From Natrinema limicola JCM 13563 (lineage in GTDB: Archaea; Halobacteriota; Halobacteria; Halobacteriales; Natrialbaceae), in NCBI RefSeq assembly GCF_000337475.1, contig NZ_AOIT01000036.1:1-49978 (forward strand): a stretch of 49,978 nt of DNA, read 5' to 3'. The notes below the pieces were generated by a model. That model saw only the letters and a program-made list of their open reading frames with translations. It was not told the DNA's origin and did not search any database. How positions within the stretch are numbered: position 1 is the first letter of the stretch; every line of letters begins with the position of its first letter. This document shows, piece after piece, positions 16,722 to 24,563 of this stretch. A program made the position numbers and the translations under genes.

Positions 16722-17513
16722 ATGAGTCAGCCCCGGCCAGACCTCGCGCCCGATCCCAGCCTTTCGCGTGCGGAGATGGAAACTCTCCAGCGCGAGATCG
16801 CCGATATCGCCGTCTTCGAGGACGACTTCGCGTTCGATCCCAACGCACTCTCGAGCCCACTCGCGGCGGCTGCCAGTGGAGACGAACAGCCGACCGTCGT
16901 CGGCGTCGACCAGTCGTTTCTTACGAACGCCGACGGCGAACAGGATCGCGCCCTGAGCGCCGTCGTCGCCACCCGCGGCGGCGAGGTAATCGAGCGCGTC
17001 CACGCCGTCACCGGCCTCGATATTCCCTACATTCCCGGTTTGCTCTCATTTCGCGAAGGGGGGCCGATCCTCGCGGCGCTCGAGGAGTTGTCCGTCGATC
17101 CTGATCTCATCCTCTTCGATGGCAGCGGTCGCATCCACTTCCGACAGGCTGGCATTGCGACCCACATGGGCGTCGTCAGGGATGTTCCGAGTATCGGCGT
17201 CGCAAAAAGCCTGCTCTGTGGCCGCCCGCGCAAGGATACTGACGGCCTCCCGGCTGGCTCTCGAGTCGCCATCGAAGCGAACGGCCGCGTCGACGCCCCT
17301 GATGGAACGCTCATCGGCTACGCCGTCCAGACCCGCCAGTACGACTCGCCGAACCGCCATATCAACCCGCTGTACGTCAGCTCCGGCCACCGCGTCGGCC
17401 CCGAGACGGCTGCCAACGTCGTCCTCGAGCTAGCCACGTCGTACAAACTCCCCGAGCCAGTGAGACTCGCGGACAAGTATGCTGACGAAGCCAAACGGGA
17501 ATTCAACCAGTAG
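16722..17513 (+). CDS. nfi: endonuclease V
   Basis: This encodes 263 residues. It cuts DNA one nucleotide 3' of deaminated bases, mainly hypoxanthine. The metal site is visible: GVDQSF (Asp63), the YIPGLLSFREGGPIL motif with its Glu112, and LFDGSGRIHFRQAGIATHMG with Asp133 and the conserved downstream His pair. A weakly conserved 50-residue N-terminal part carries the usual helix. It is transcribed alone, 75 nt after the rhomboid gene and in the same direction. Confidence 0.95.
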   Translation: MSQPRPDLAPDPSLSRAEMETLQREIADIAVFEDDFAFDPNALSSPLAAAASGDEQPTVVGVDQSFLTNADGEQDRALSAVVATRGGEVIERVHAVTGLDIPYIPGLLSFREGGPILAALEELSVDPDLILFDGSGRIHFRQAGIATHMGVVRDVPSIGVAKSLLCGRPRKDTDGLPAGSRVAIEANGRVDAPDGTLIGYAVQTRQYDSPNRHINPLYVSSGHRVGPETAANVVLELATSYKLPEPVRLADKYADEAKREFNQ

Positions 17514-17714
17514 GCAGACCCGCGTTCCACCGACGACAGCTCCCTGACCAACCGCTGCGGCGGGTGGGACTGAAAGGGGCTGATCGGGGGCTTTCGGGGT
17601 AGTTGCTGTCGCCGAACAGGCAGTCGACCCATACTGACCGTATCCGAATCCGGAACTAACGAGGAGCGCGACAAACCGTCGATACTTAGGTATCGTCTCT
17701 CGAACCGGTCACGT

Positions 17715-18647
17715 ATGGCTACCGCTGAGGACGTCGAGGAGACAGCCGATGACGGGCCGGATGGTACCGTCGTCGAGGACGACCGCGAGCACGCGACGGG
17801 CGAGACCGACCGCTACACGCGCAAGAAATCGGTGCTGATCACCGGCTGTTCGTCCGGCATCGGCCGCGCAACCGCCCGAGCCTTCCTCGCCAAGGACTGG
17901 CAGGTCTTCGCGACGGCACGGGACGTCGACGATATCGAGGACCTCGCGGAGGCGGGCTGTGAAACCATCGCGCTGGACGTCACCGACCCCGAGCAGGTCG
18001 CGACGGCCGTCGAGGAGACCGTCGACATCGCCGGCTCGATCGATTGTGTCGTTAACAACGCTGGCTACGCCCAGATGGGGCCGCTCGAGGACGTCGCCAC
18101 GGTCGACCTCCACCGACAGTTCGACGTCAACGTCTATGGCCCCCATCGGCTCACGCGGGCCGCCCTGCCACATATGCGTGCCCAGGGCGAGGGCCGGATC
18201 ATCAACGTCTCGAGTGTCATCGGGCGGATCTCACTGCCCGGTGCGGGTGCCTACGCCGGCTCGAAACACGCCCTCGAGGCGATGAGCGACGCCTTACGCG
18301 GCGAAGCTGAAGAATTCGGGATCGACGTCGTCGTGGTCGAACCCGGCCCGGTCGAGACGAACTTCTCCGACCGCGTCGACGACGAACTCCCCGAAGACGA
18401 GCGAACGCCGGCCTACGAATCGCTGTACGAACTCTACGACGAGGCACAGCTGATCGGCGGGGGAAGCGGCGGTCCGTTCAGGGCTGACCCCGACGACGTC
18501 GCCGCGGCGATCCTCGAGGCCGCGACCACCCCCGAGCCGCCGGCCCGGTACCCGGTCGGCCCGATCGCCCAGTACGGCCTCTACGCGCGCCACCTGCCCG
18601 ACAGGCTGCGCGATGCGGTCTACGGGCTCCTGCGGAAACTCGCATAA
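17715..18647 (+). CDS. short-chain dehydrogenase/reductase
   Basis: This encodes 310 residues. A roughly 36-residue acidic extension precedes the Rossmann core, which contains TGCSSGIG (residues 43-50), DV near the adenine ring, NNAG (114-117), Ser166/167, and the catalytic Tyr180-x3-Lys184 (YAGSK). The post-catalytic PGPVETNF segment and overall similarity resemble the retinol/17-beta-hydroxysteroid dehydrogenase-like group, so it may reduce or oxidise a hydrophobic alcohol. The start at 17715 is the only ATG before the acidic extension. The substrate cannot be inferred. Confidence 0.9.
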   Translation: MATAEDVEETADDGPDGTVVEDDREHATGETDRYTRKKSVLITGCSSGIGRATARAFLAKDWQVFATARDVDDIEDLAEAGCETIALDVTDPEQVATAVEETVDIAGSIDCVVNNAGYAQMGPLEDVATVDLHRQFDVNVYGPHRLTRAALPHMRAQGEGRIINVSSVIGRISLPGAGAYAGSKHALEAMSDALRGEAEEFGIDVVVVEPGPVETNFSDRVDDELPEDERTPAYESLYELYDEAQLIGGGSGGPFRADPDDVAAAILEAATTPEPPARYPVGPIAQYGLYARHLPDRLRDAVYGLLRKLA

Positions 18648-18676
18648 GCTCCGTTCTCACTGGAGTCGGCGACACG

Positions 18677-19204
18677 CTACTCGTCTCGGCCGTATCGCTT
18701 CGCCGCCGACTCGAAGCCCAGTTCTGACTGCTCGCGGCTGTGGCGCTCCTCGAGAGTTGCGATCGCCTCGGAATCCGGCGCGGCGTCGTCGGTGATCCGT
18801 GCCCACGAATCGTGGACCTTGGCGTGACACCACCGGCAGAGATACACCGTGATCTCGTGAGAGAGGGTGTCGCCGTCGCGTGCGTAGGAGAGGTGGTGTT
18901 CCTCGAGCAGCGGACGCTCGTCGTCGTGGGCCAGCCGTTTCTCTTCGAGGCCACAGCGGACGCATTCGCGGTCGCGATTGCGCGAGCGGAAGTGCGGACA
19001 GTCGGCCCACGACCACTCGGATTCGGGGTCGACGACAGGACATGCGTACTCCGCCTCCGCGCGCTCGCGGGCGAACGCGGGGTCATGTTCGTAGTGGTCG
19101 AAGGCGTAGCGACACGTCCCCTCGCCGGTGAGGTGGTCGCAGACGCCGGCGAACTCGTAGGGATCGTCGACGCCGACCGAGGTACCCTGCGGCGTTTTCT
19201 CCAT
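18677..19204 (-). CDS. HNH-like zinc-binding protein
   Basis: This encodes 175 residues from the ATG at 19204. The N-terminal half holds cysteines and histidines (GVCDHLTGEGTCRYAFDHYEH, then DCPHF). The C-terminal half has C-V-R-C, LEEHHLSYARDGDTLSHEIT and LCRWCHAKVHDSWARI, that is the beta-beta-alpha-metal layout and two CxxC pairs of an HNH endonuclease fold. Haloarchaea carry this family widely, but nuclease activity has not been shown as far as I know. The ATG at 19318 is less likely because the extra residues are not family-like. Confidence 0.7.
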   Translation of the reverse strand: MEKTPQGTSVGVDDPYEFAGVCDHLTGEGTCRYAFDHYEHDPAFARERAEAEYACPVVDPESEWSWADCPHFRSRNRDRECVRCGLEEKRLAHDDERPLLEEHHLSYARDGDTLSHEITVYLCRWCHAKVHDSWARITDDAAPDSEAIATLEERHSREQSELGFESAAKRYGRDE

Positions 19205-19323
19205 CGCCGGGATGAGTAGGGCTCGAGGGGTGTTGAATCGCCCGGCACACGCGCTCGTGGCGTCGTTCCACACGGTGGGCGTTGTCGATGGGATTTTGCC
19301 AGCGGACTGCGTCGACATCGATC

Positions 19324-19674
19324 ATGCTACCGATCGACGACACTGAGACGCTCCTCTCGGCCGAGGACGTGGTCGACGCCATCGACGCGATCGGGGATCG
19401 CGACCGACTCGAGGTCGCATACACGGTGTATGACCATCCGGCAGAGGGCGTCACCGTCCCTGAGCTTGCAGCCGAGCTCGGGGCGACGGAAGCCGAAATT
19501 CAAGACCGAATCGATGCACTCGTCGACGGCGGCGTCGTCGCCGAACGAATGGCGTGTCTGGTCGACTGTTCGATCGACGGCCCCCAGTACGAACTGACGC
19601 AGTTCGGTCGCCTGCTCTTCGAAGAGGGTGTCCTGTCGCTGTTCGATGCTGCCTCTGCGGTTAGCGAGTTATAG
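19324..19674 (+). CDS. small winged helix-turn-helix regulator
   Basis: This encodes 116 residues from ATG 19324 (another ATG at 19282 gives an unlikely tail). VVDAIDAIGDRDRLEVAYTV, VTVPELAAELGATEAEIQDR and IDALVDGGVVAERM form the helices and recognition helix of a winged HTH of the ArsR/PadR type. YELTQFGRLLFEEGVLSLFD completes the wing and C-terminal helix. It is divergent from the HNH-like gene and 66 nt before the DUF192 gene. Its targets are unknown. Confidence 0.75.
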   Translation: MLPIDDTETLLSAEDVVDAIDAIGDRDRLEVAYTVYDHPAEGVTVPELAAELGATEAEIQDRIDALVDGGVVAERMACLVDCSIDGPQYELTQFGRLLFEEGVLSLFDAASAVSEL

Positions 19675-19740
19675 GCGAGTCGCTGTCGGTCCCACGGAGC
19701 GGTCGGGACTTTTTTCTCGTCGCCATGCAGACTCGAGGCC

Positions 19741-20139
19741 GTGCGACTCGTCCATGAATCAAGCGGCGACGGGCCGGCCGTTGACGATCCGTCAGCCAAT
19801 GGGACCAACGGCACCGTTCTGGCAACGACGGTCGACCTCGCGGACTCGCTTGTCAGCCAGACCCGCGGACTGATGTTTCGTCGCTCCGTGCCCAACGACT
19901 ACGCGCTCGTCTTTCGGTTCGACTCGGCGAGGGTTCGTGACCTCCACATGCTGTTCGTCTTTTTCCCGATCGACGCCGTCTGGGTCGTCGACGGCGTCGT
20001 CCAGCGCGTCGAGCGACTCCGGCCGTGGCTCGGATTCGCCCGCGATCGCGCGGATCTAATCGTCGAACTGCCAGCAGGTGCTGCAGCCGACATCGAACCC
20101 GGCGATCGGCTGGCCCTCGAGGGCAAAGACGGGCACTGA
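19741..20139 (+). CDS. DUF192-family protein
   Basis: This encodes 132 residues with a GTG start. The DUF192 core is clear: TVDLADSLVSQTRGLMFRRS, FRFDSARVRDLHMLFVFFPID, WVVDGVVQRVERLRPWLG, then LIVELPAG and the D-I-E-P-G-D tail. The family forms a small beta-barrel of unknown function, often linked to the cell envelope. No signal peptide is seen here. Confidence 0.88.
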   Translation: MRLVHESSGDGPAVDDPSANGTNGTVLATTVDLADSLVSQTRGLMFRRSVPNDYALVFRFDSARVRDLHMLFVFFPIDAVWVVDGVVQRVERLRPWLGFARDRADLIVELPAGAAADIEPGDRLALEGKDGH

Positions 20140-20216
20140 CGGCTCACAGGTGCGGACGTGCCGGCGCTGCGCGACCGGCGGATTTAAGTCGGCAAGATCC
20201 GTTAGCCTGCAGTACA

Positions 20217-20297
20217 ATGGCACGCCATACGCCATCTGACGAGGATAGAGGAAGTCGGGGCAACCCGGCTGGGCGTGAAATTCTCCGACGAACGTAA
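20217..20297 (+). CDS. possible leader ORF upstream of the LeuA/CimA-type gene
   Basis: A 26-codon open frame begins at ATG 20217, about 30 nt after a TATA-like GATTTAAGT (20181-20189), exactly where a leaderless message would start. The peptide ([20 protein letters not shown] and six more residues) overlaps the GTG start of the synthase by 23 nt in another frame. It may be a regulatory upstream ORF, or the remains of the true synthase N terminus shifted by an indel. It holds no leucine-codon run of the bacterial attenuator type. Confidence 0.35.
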   Translation: MARHTPSDEDRGSRGNPAGREILRRT

Positions 20298-21855
20298 TCG
20301 CAGTCCTTCAAACTCACCACTCTTGCCTGTAAGTCATTCACCCGAACAGACGATCGCATCGGACCGTACAGTGCGCCTTCTCGACACGACGCTTCGCGAC
20401 GGCGAGCAAGCCCCGGGCGTCTCGCTGTCGCCGGACGAAAAAGTCGACATCGCTCGAGCCCTCGAGCGAGCCGGCGTCTCGACCATCGAGGCCGGCAGCG
20501 CCTGTACCGGCGCGGGTGAACGACAGGCCATCTCGCGGGTGACCGACCTCGACCTCGACGCCCGGATCACCAGCTTCTGTCGCGGACTCAAAGGCGACAT
20601 CGACCTCGCCCTCGAATGTGACGTCGACGGCGTCCACATCGTCGTTCCCGCAAGCGACCGCCACGTCGAGGACAAGGTCGGTACCTCTCGCGAAGACAAC
20701 CTCGAGAAAACCGCCGAACTCGTCGATTACGCGAAAGACAACGATCTCTGGGTCGAAGTCATCGGCGAAGACGGCTCGCGGGCCGACCTCGACTACCTCG
20801 AGGACCTCGCGGAAGCGTCGCTCGAGGCGGGCGCGGATCGCTTCTGCTTTGCTGATACCGTCGGCCACACCGGACCGGAACACACCTACGAAGCCGTTGC
20901 CCGGCTCGCCGAGCTTGGGCCAGTCAGTGCTCACACCCACGACGACCTCGGACTGGGCGTGGCCAACGCGCTCGCGGCGATCTCGGCGGGTGCCGATCTC
21001 GTCCACTGTACGGTCAACGGGCTCGGCGAACGCGCCGGCAACGTCGCCTTAGAGGAGGTCGCAATCGCCTTAGCGCACGTCTACGACGTCGAGACCGCCG
21101 ACCTCGAGGAGCTATACGATCTCGCACAGGTCGTCTCGCGAGCGACCGGCGTCCAGTTGCCGCCGAACAAGGCCGTCATCGGCGAGAACGCCTTTACCCA
21201 CGAAAGCGGCATCCATACCGACGGGACGCTCAAAGACGACAAGATGTACGAGCCCTACCCGCCCGAAACGGTCGGGCGCGAACGCCGACTCGCACTGGGC
21301 AAACACACCGGCCGCGCGGGCGTCAAAGCCACGCTTGAGGAACACGACGTCGACGCCGACGACGGCGAGATCGCCGAGATCGCTACTCGCGTCACCGAAC
21401 TCGGCGACCGCGGTCGCCGCGTAACCGACGCCGATCTGCTGGCCATCGCCGAGGACGTCACCGGCGAGGACCGCGACCGCGTCGTCGACCTCCTCGATCT
21501 CACTGCCACCAGCGGCGGGGCTGTCCCGACCGCCAGCATCCGACTCGAGGTCGACGGCGAGGAACGCGTCGCCAGCGGGACCGGTTCCGGGCCCGTCGAC
21601 GCCGCCGTCTCGGCCGTCCGCGAGGCGCTGGGCTCGATGGCCGACGCCGAACTCGAGTCTTACCACGTCGACGCAGTCACCGGTGGCACCGACGCCGTCG
21701 TTACCGTCGAAGTGACGATGGTCCGCAACGACCGCTCTGTGACCGTCGCTCGCAGCGAGGCAGACATCACGCGCGCGAGCGTCACAGCGATGGTCGACGC
21801 GCTCGATCGGTTGCTCGCGGCCGATCAGCAACCGCTCGCACCGGCTGACGACTGA
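20275..21855 (+). CDS. 2-isopropylmalate/(R)-citramalate synthase (LeuA family)
   Basis: This encodes up to 526 residues from GTG 20275; a later GTG at 20371 would begin at [13 protein letters not shown], the start of family homology. The aldol-type TIM barrel condenses acetyl-CoA with a 2-oxo acid: [12 protein letters not shown] (metal and substrate site), [24 protein letters not shown] (metal-binding HxH), and the [15 protein letters not shown] region. The C-terminal half carries the allosteric LeuA dimer domain ([14 protein letters not shown]). Sequence alone does not settle whether it makes isopropylmalate (leucine) or citramalate (isoleucine); the ilv/leu partners are not in the window. 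Confidence 0.88.
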   Translation: MKFSDERNRSPSNSPLLPVSHSPEQTIASDRTVRLLDTTLRDGEQAPGVSLSPDEKVDIARALERAGVSTIEAGSACTGAGERQAISRVTDLDLDARITSFCRGLKGDIDLALECDVDGVHIVVPASDRHVEDKVGTSREDNLEKTAELVDYAKDNDLWVEVIGEDGSRADLDYLEDLAEASLEAGADRFCFADTVGHTGPEHTYEAVARLAELGPVSAHTHDDLGLGVANALAAISAGADLVHCTVNGLGERAGNVALEEVAIALAHVYDVETADLEELYDLAQVVSRATGVQLPPNKAVIGENAFTHESGIHTDGTLKDDKMYEPYPPETVGRERRLALGKHTGRAGVKATLEEHDVDADDGEIAEIATRVTELGDRGRRVTDADLLAIAEDVTGEDRDRVVDLLDLTATSGGAVPTASIRLEVDGEERVASGTGSGPVDAAVSAVREALGSMADAELESYHVDAVTGGTDAVVTVEVTMVRNDRSVTVARSEADITRASVTAMVDALDRLLAADQQPLAPADD

Positions 21856-21938
21856 CATCACCGGTCGCCGAGCGGAATACTTCGTGTGCTACGATTCGAG
21901 ACGACGGCATACCTGGCGTCTGCCGAACGGCTCCGCGC

Positions 21939-22139
21939 TCATTCCTGTCGGAAAGGGTCACTGACGACGTTCCACGGATCGAGCAAGTACACGCTCGCGA
22001 GGAACAGCGCGAGTACGACGACGAACAGGCGAGCAGCCCCACTCACCGACGACGGAATCCCGAGGTCGAGCGTCGTGGCCATCACGACCGCAACCGCGAT
22101 CCAGAGGCCCGCGACGATCAGTCGTTTTTGACTGTCCAT
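21939..22139 (-). CDS. small two-helix membrane protein
   Basis: This encodes 66 residues from ATG 22139. Two hydrophobic segments (VAGLWIAVAVVMATTLDLGI and LFVVVLALFLASVYLLDPW) are joined by a short turn, and it ends in a polar tail. No Cys, His or family motif is present. It follows the ferredoxin-like gene on the same strand after 120 nt. Function unknown. Confidence 0.6.
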   Translation of the reverse strand: MDSQKRLIVAGLWIAVAVVMATTLDLGIPSSVSGAARLFVVVLALFLASVYLLDPWNVVSDPFRQE

Positions 22140-22260
22140 AGTCGTCCGTTCGCCTCGAGTCGCTTGAATACGGGTGGTTTCGGACAGATCAGTCCGACGT
22201 GTCGACTCGAGAGCAGCGATCCGATAACAGGACCCAACAGCGCCAAGTCGGAGACGCATC

Positions 22261-23925
22261 TTACGACGAGTCGATCGGGCCGAGGCCGACGGTTTCCTCT
22301 TCGAGGACGTTCTGGCGCTTACTGACCATGCCGACATCTTCATAGGAGGTCGGCCCGGGGACCTGGTTGGCGTTCGGTCCCGGTTCCTGTCCGAGGTAGG
22401 TGACGTTCGGGTTCGTTCCGATATCCGCGAGGAGTTCGAACTCGTTGCCCGAGGGCGGGATGTACTCCTCGAGTCGCTGTTGGGCGACATCCTCCCGATC
22501 GTTCACCACGATGTCTGGGCTATCCTCGCCCGACCCCGCAGGCGGTGTCTGGAACTGGTCGACCGTGAGTCCGAGTTCGCGAAGGACCTCCTCACTCTGG
22601 AGGGCGAGTCCGTGGTCCTCGAGGATCGAGACGACCTCGAGGATCGTCGCTTCCTGATCCACAAGCGTATCGCCCGGTGGTGCCTCCTGGTCGTACTCGA
22701 CGTTCGTGAGCTGGACCGCCGTCGCAAGCATGATCGACTGCTCGTCGAGGCCATCAACGGCTCCGGTGATCGCATCCAGATCGGTGCCGACGCCCTCGAG
22801 CATCGACGGGAGGTTGTCGGGCGAGGGAAGCATCGTACTCAGGCGGATGAGGACTCGCGCTCGGGCCGGGTTCTCTTGGTATCGCGACGGGTCGCTGTTC
22901 GGGTTGTTCTTGTCACCGAACTGGATAACGCTTGGCGGGCAGGCCACTTCGCAGGCCACGGTGCCGATGTTGCTTTCGCCGAAGTTGCCGTCCTGACGCG
23001 CTGGATCGAAGACGCACTTCGACATGACGCCGCGGGGAGCCCGACTGCTGACGCGCCGATCGCGATAGTCATAGACCATGTCCGGACTGAGCTCCTCTTC
23101 ATCGACGGTCGGTTCCTCCCACTGGAAGTAGTTGACGCCGTACGGACAGGCGACCTGACAGTACCGACAGCCGATACAGACGTCGTAATCGGTCAGCACC
23201 ATCCCACCCTTCTCGCGAGTGTGGCGGGCCGTCGTCGGACACACCTTCTCACAGGGTGCGTCGGTACAGTGTTGACACGGGCGAACGAGGAAGTTGAAGT
23301 CGCGATGGCTCTCGAAGTTGTCGGGATCGGGCGACTCGACGTCGCCGTCTTCGAACGCGAGGACGTACATCCAGTTGGACCCCAGATCCCAGTTGTGCTC
23401 TGCGTTGCAGGCAGTCACACAGGAGAGACAGCCATCGCAGTACTCGAGGTCGATCGTCATCCCCCACTGCGTCGCGTCCTCGTCGGGATTGACCTCACTG
23501 GGGTCTTCGACTGCCTCCTGTTCGGGCTCTTGTTGATCGACCGCTCCCCAGCCGAGGCTGGCGAAGCCGACGCCAGCACCCGCCTTCTTGAGCATCTCAC
23601 GACGGGACTCCGTGCCGGCACCGAGTTTCGAGAGCAGCGAGTCGCCTTGCCCTTCGTCCGCGTCGTCCGGACTAGCGATCGGCCGCTCGTCTTCGCCGAA
23701 CTCCTCCATCACGTCGTCGTGATACCGCTCGTGGAACTCCTCTTCTGAGAGCTCCCCCTTCGTGACCCGCATCGCATCTTTCCCCATCTGCATCCCGAGT
23801 TCGGTGTCGTACTCGGTGTCGTCGAGGAGGTCCTCGAGTTCGTCCTGCCACGACTCGCCGAGCGGATGGAACGGTTCGTCGGTTCCATCAGGCCCCTCTC
23901 CTGGTGCCGGCTCGTCGGAACTCAT
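22261..23925 (-). CDS. 4Fe-4S dicluster electron-transfer subunit with internal Tat-type motif
   Basis: This encodes 554 residues from ATG 23925. An acidic N-terminal domain (about 1-100) precedes SRREMLKKAGAGVGFASLGW, a twin-arginine-type segment. Then come four cysteine clusters typical of DmsB/NrfC/HybA-like subunits: YCDGCLSCVTACN, CQHCTDAPCEKVCP, CIGCRYCQVACPYG, and CEVACP. The C-terminal 150 residues are not cysteine-rich. Such subunits carry electrons between a molybdopterin enzyme and a quinol-oxidising membrane anchor. No catalytic molybdoenzyme or clear NrfD-type anchor lies nearby, so this one is an orphan in this window. ATG 24069 gives an unlikely leader. Confidence 0.88.
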   Translation of the reverse strand: MSSDEPAPGEGPDGTDEPFHPLGESWQDELEDLLDDTEYDTELGMQMGKDAMRVTKGELSEEEFHERYHDDVMEEFGEDERPIASPDDADEGQGDSLLSKLGAGTESRREMLKKAGAGVGFASLGWGAVDQQEPEQEAVEDPSEVNPDEDATQWGMTIDLEYCDGCLSCVTACNAEHNWDLGSNWMYVLAFEDGDVESPDPDNFESHRDFNFLVRPCQHCTDAPCEKVCPTTARHTREKGGMVLTDYDVCIGCRYCQVACPYGVNYFQWEEPTVDEEELSPDMVYDYRDRRVSSRAPRGVMSKCVFDPARQDGNFGESNIGTVACEVACPPSVIQFGDKNNPNSDPSRYQENPARARVLIRLSTMLPSPDNLPSMLEGVGTDLDAITGAVDGLDEQSIMLATAVQLTNVEYDQEAPPGDTLVDQEATILEVVSILEDHGLALQSEEVLRELGLTVDQFQTPPAGSGEDSPDIVVNDREDVAQQRLEEYIPPSGNEFELLADIGTNPNVTYLGQEPGPNANQVPGPTSYEDVGMVSKRQNVLEEETVGLGPIDSS

Positions 23926-24334
23926 CGCTCCCTCCCTGCCGAAGCTGTCGGGTTGTATGGCGTCCCAGCCGGTCGCTGTCGGTTCCACCTTGCAGCCACT
24001 GCTCGGACAGATACCAGCGTCGAATACATGGGTTCCTCGTGACAGCGAACCTACGTCAAGAGTTAACATAGTGGCCAGCCTTGCATACGACGGGATACCG
24101 CCGGGTTCCTGCGGTTGGCGCAGTCACGTCCCCACAGCCCATACTCGAGGAGTTACGACTGTAACCGAAGAGACAGACTCGCGTCGCTCGTCGGTTGTGG
24201 TCGCTGTAAAACGCCGAGCGGGAGATTTGAACCACGGTCGTTCCGCGTTGCCCCACTCCCTGATTCAAATCTCCGTATTCCGTTCCAGCGACACGGACGG
24301 ATCGCTTCGCTCGCCGTTTTGTGTCGCTGAGAAG
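23926..24334. other. intergenic with a partial copy of the tRNA-Ser 3' end and hairpins
   Basis: About 400 bases without a credible gene. They hold the promoter side of the iron-sulfur gene, a degenerate copy of the tRNA-Ser 3' end (24212-24231), an 11-bp inverted copy of part of it (TTCAAATCTCC near 24266-24276), and a 9-bp inverted repeat CAGCGACAC/GTGTCGCTG (about 24287-24330). The pattern suggests repeated insertion or excision next to the tRNA gene. Confidence 0.6.
24212..24231 (-). repeat. attachment-site-like partial copy of tRNA-Ser 3' end
   Basis: Twenty bases match 24335-24354 (the discriminator, acceptor 3' strand and T-arm side of tRNA-Ser) at 19 positions. They lie in the same orientation, 123 bp downstream of the tRNA 3' end. 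Integrases of archaeal elements use tRNA 3' ends as attB and leave such copies at the far end of the insert; here no integrase or cargo remains. It could equally be a remnant of an older tRNA duplication. Confidence 0.5.
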
Positions 24335-24419
24335 CGCCGAGAGGGAGATTTGAACTCCCGAGTCCGTGAGGACAGCAGATTTCGAATCTGCCGCCTTGGC
24401 CGGGCTAGGCTATCTCGGC
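24335..24419 (-). tRNA. tRNA-Ser (CGA)
   Basis: This is a class II tRNA of 85 nt on the minus strand. The acceptor stem GCCGAGA/TCTCGGC, discriminator G, the anticodon stem GCAGA/TCTGC around TTCGAAA (anticodon CGA), and a long variable arm (TGTCCTCACGGACT) are all clear. The long variable arm and discriminator G identify it as serine. No intron and no encoded CCA are seen. Confidence 0.95.
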
Positions 24420-24563
24420 TCACTCACTTCTACTCGAGAGACGTTTTTACCCGTTTCGATTTTCTTGCCCTCTGTGAGTGCGTGCCGTCCAACAGGCGAT
24501 GTCGGTCCCAGCCGACCTGTCAGACAGCAACACAGCCCGTGTGTCGGCCGGGGAACAACTCGC

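Noticed and set aside
22480..23748. 422-codon plus-strand frame
   Set aside because: Entirely inside the iron-sulfur subunit gene on the other strand; the long frame is a side effect of high third-position GC.
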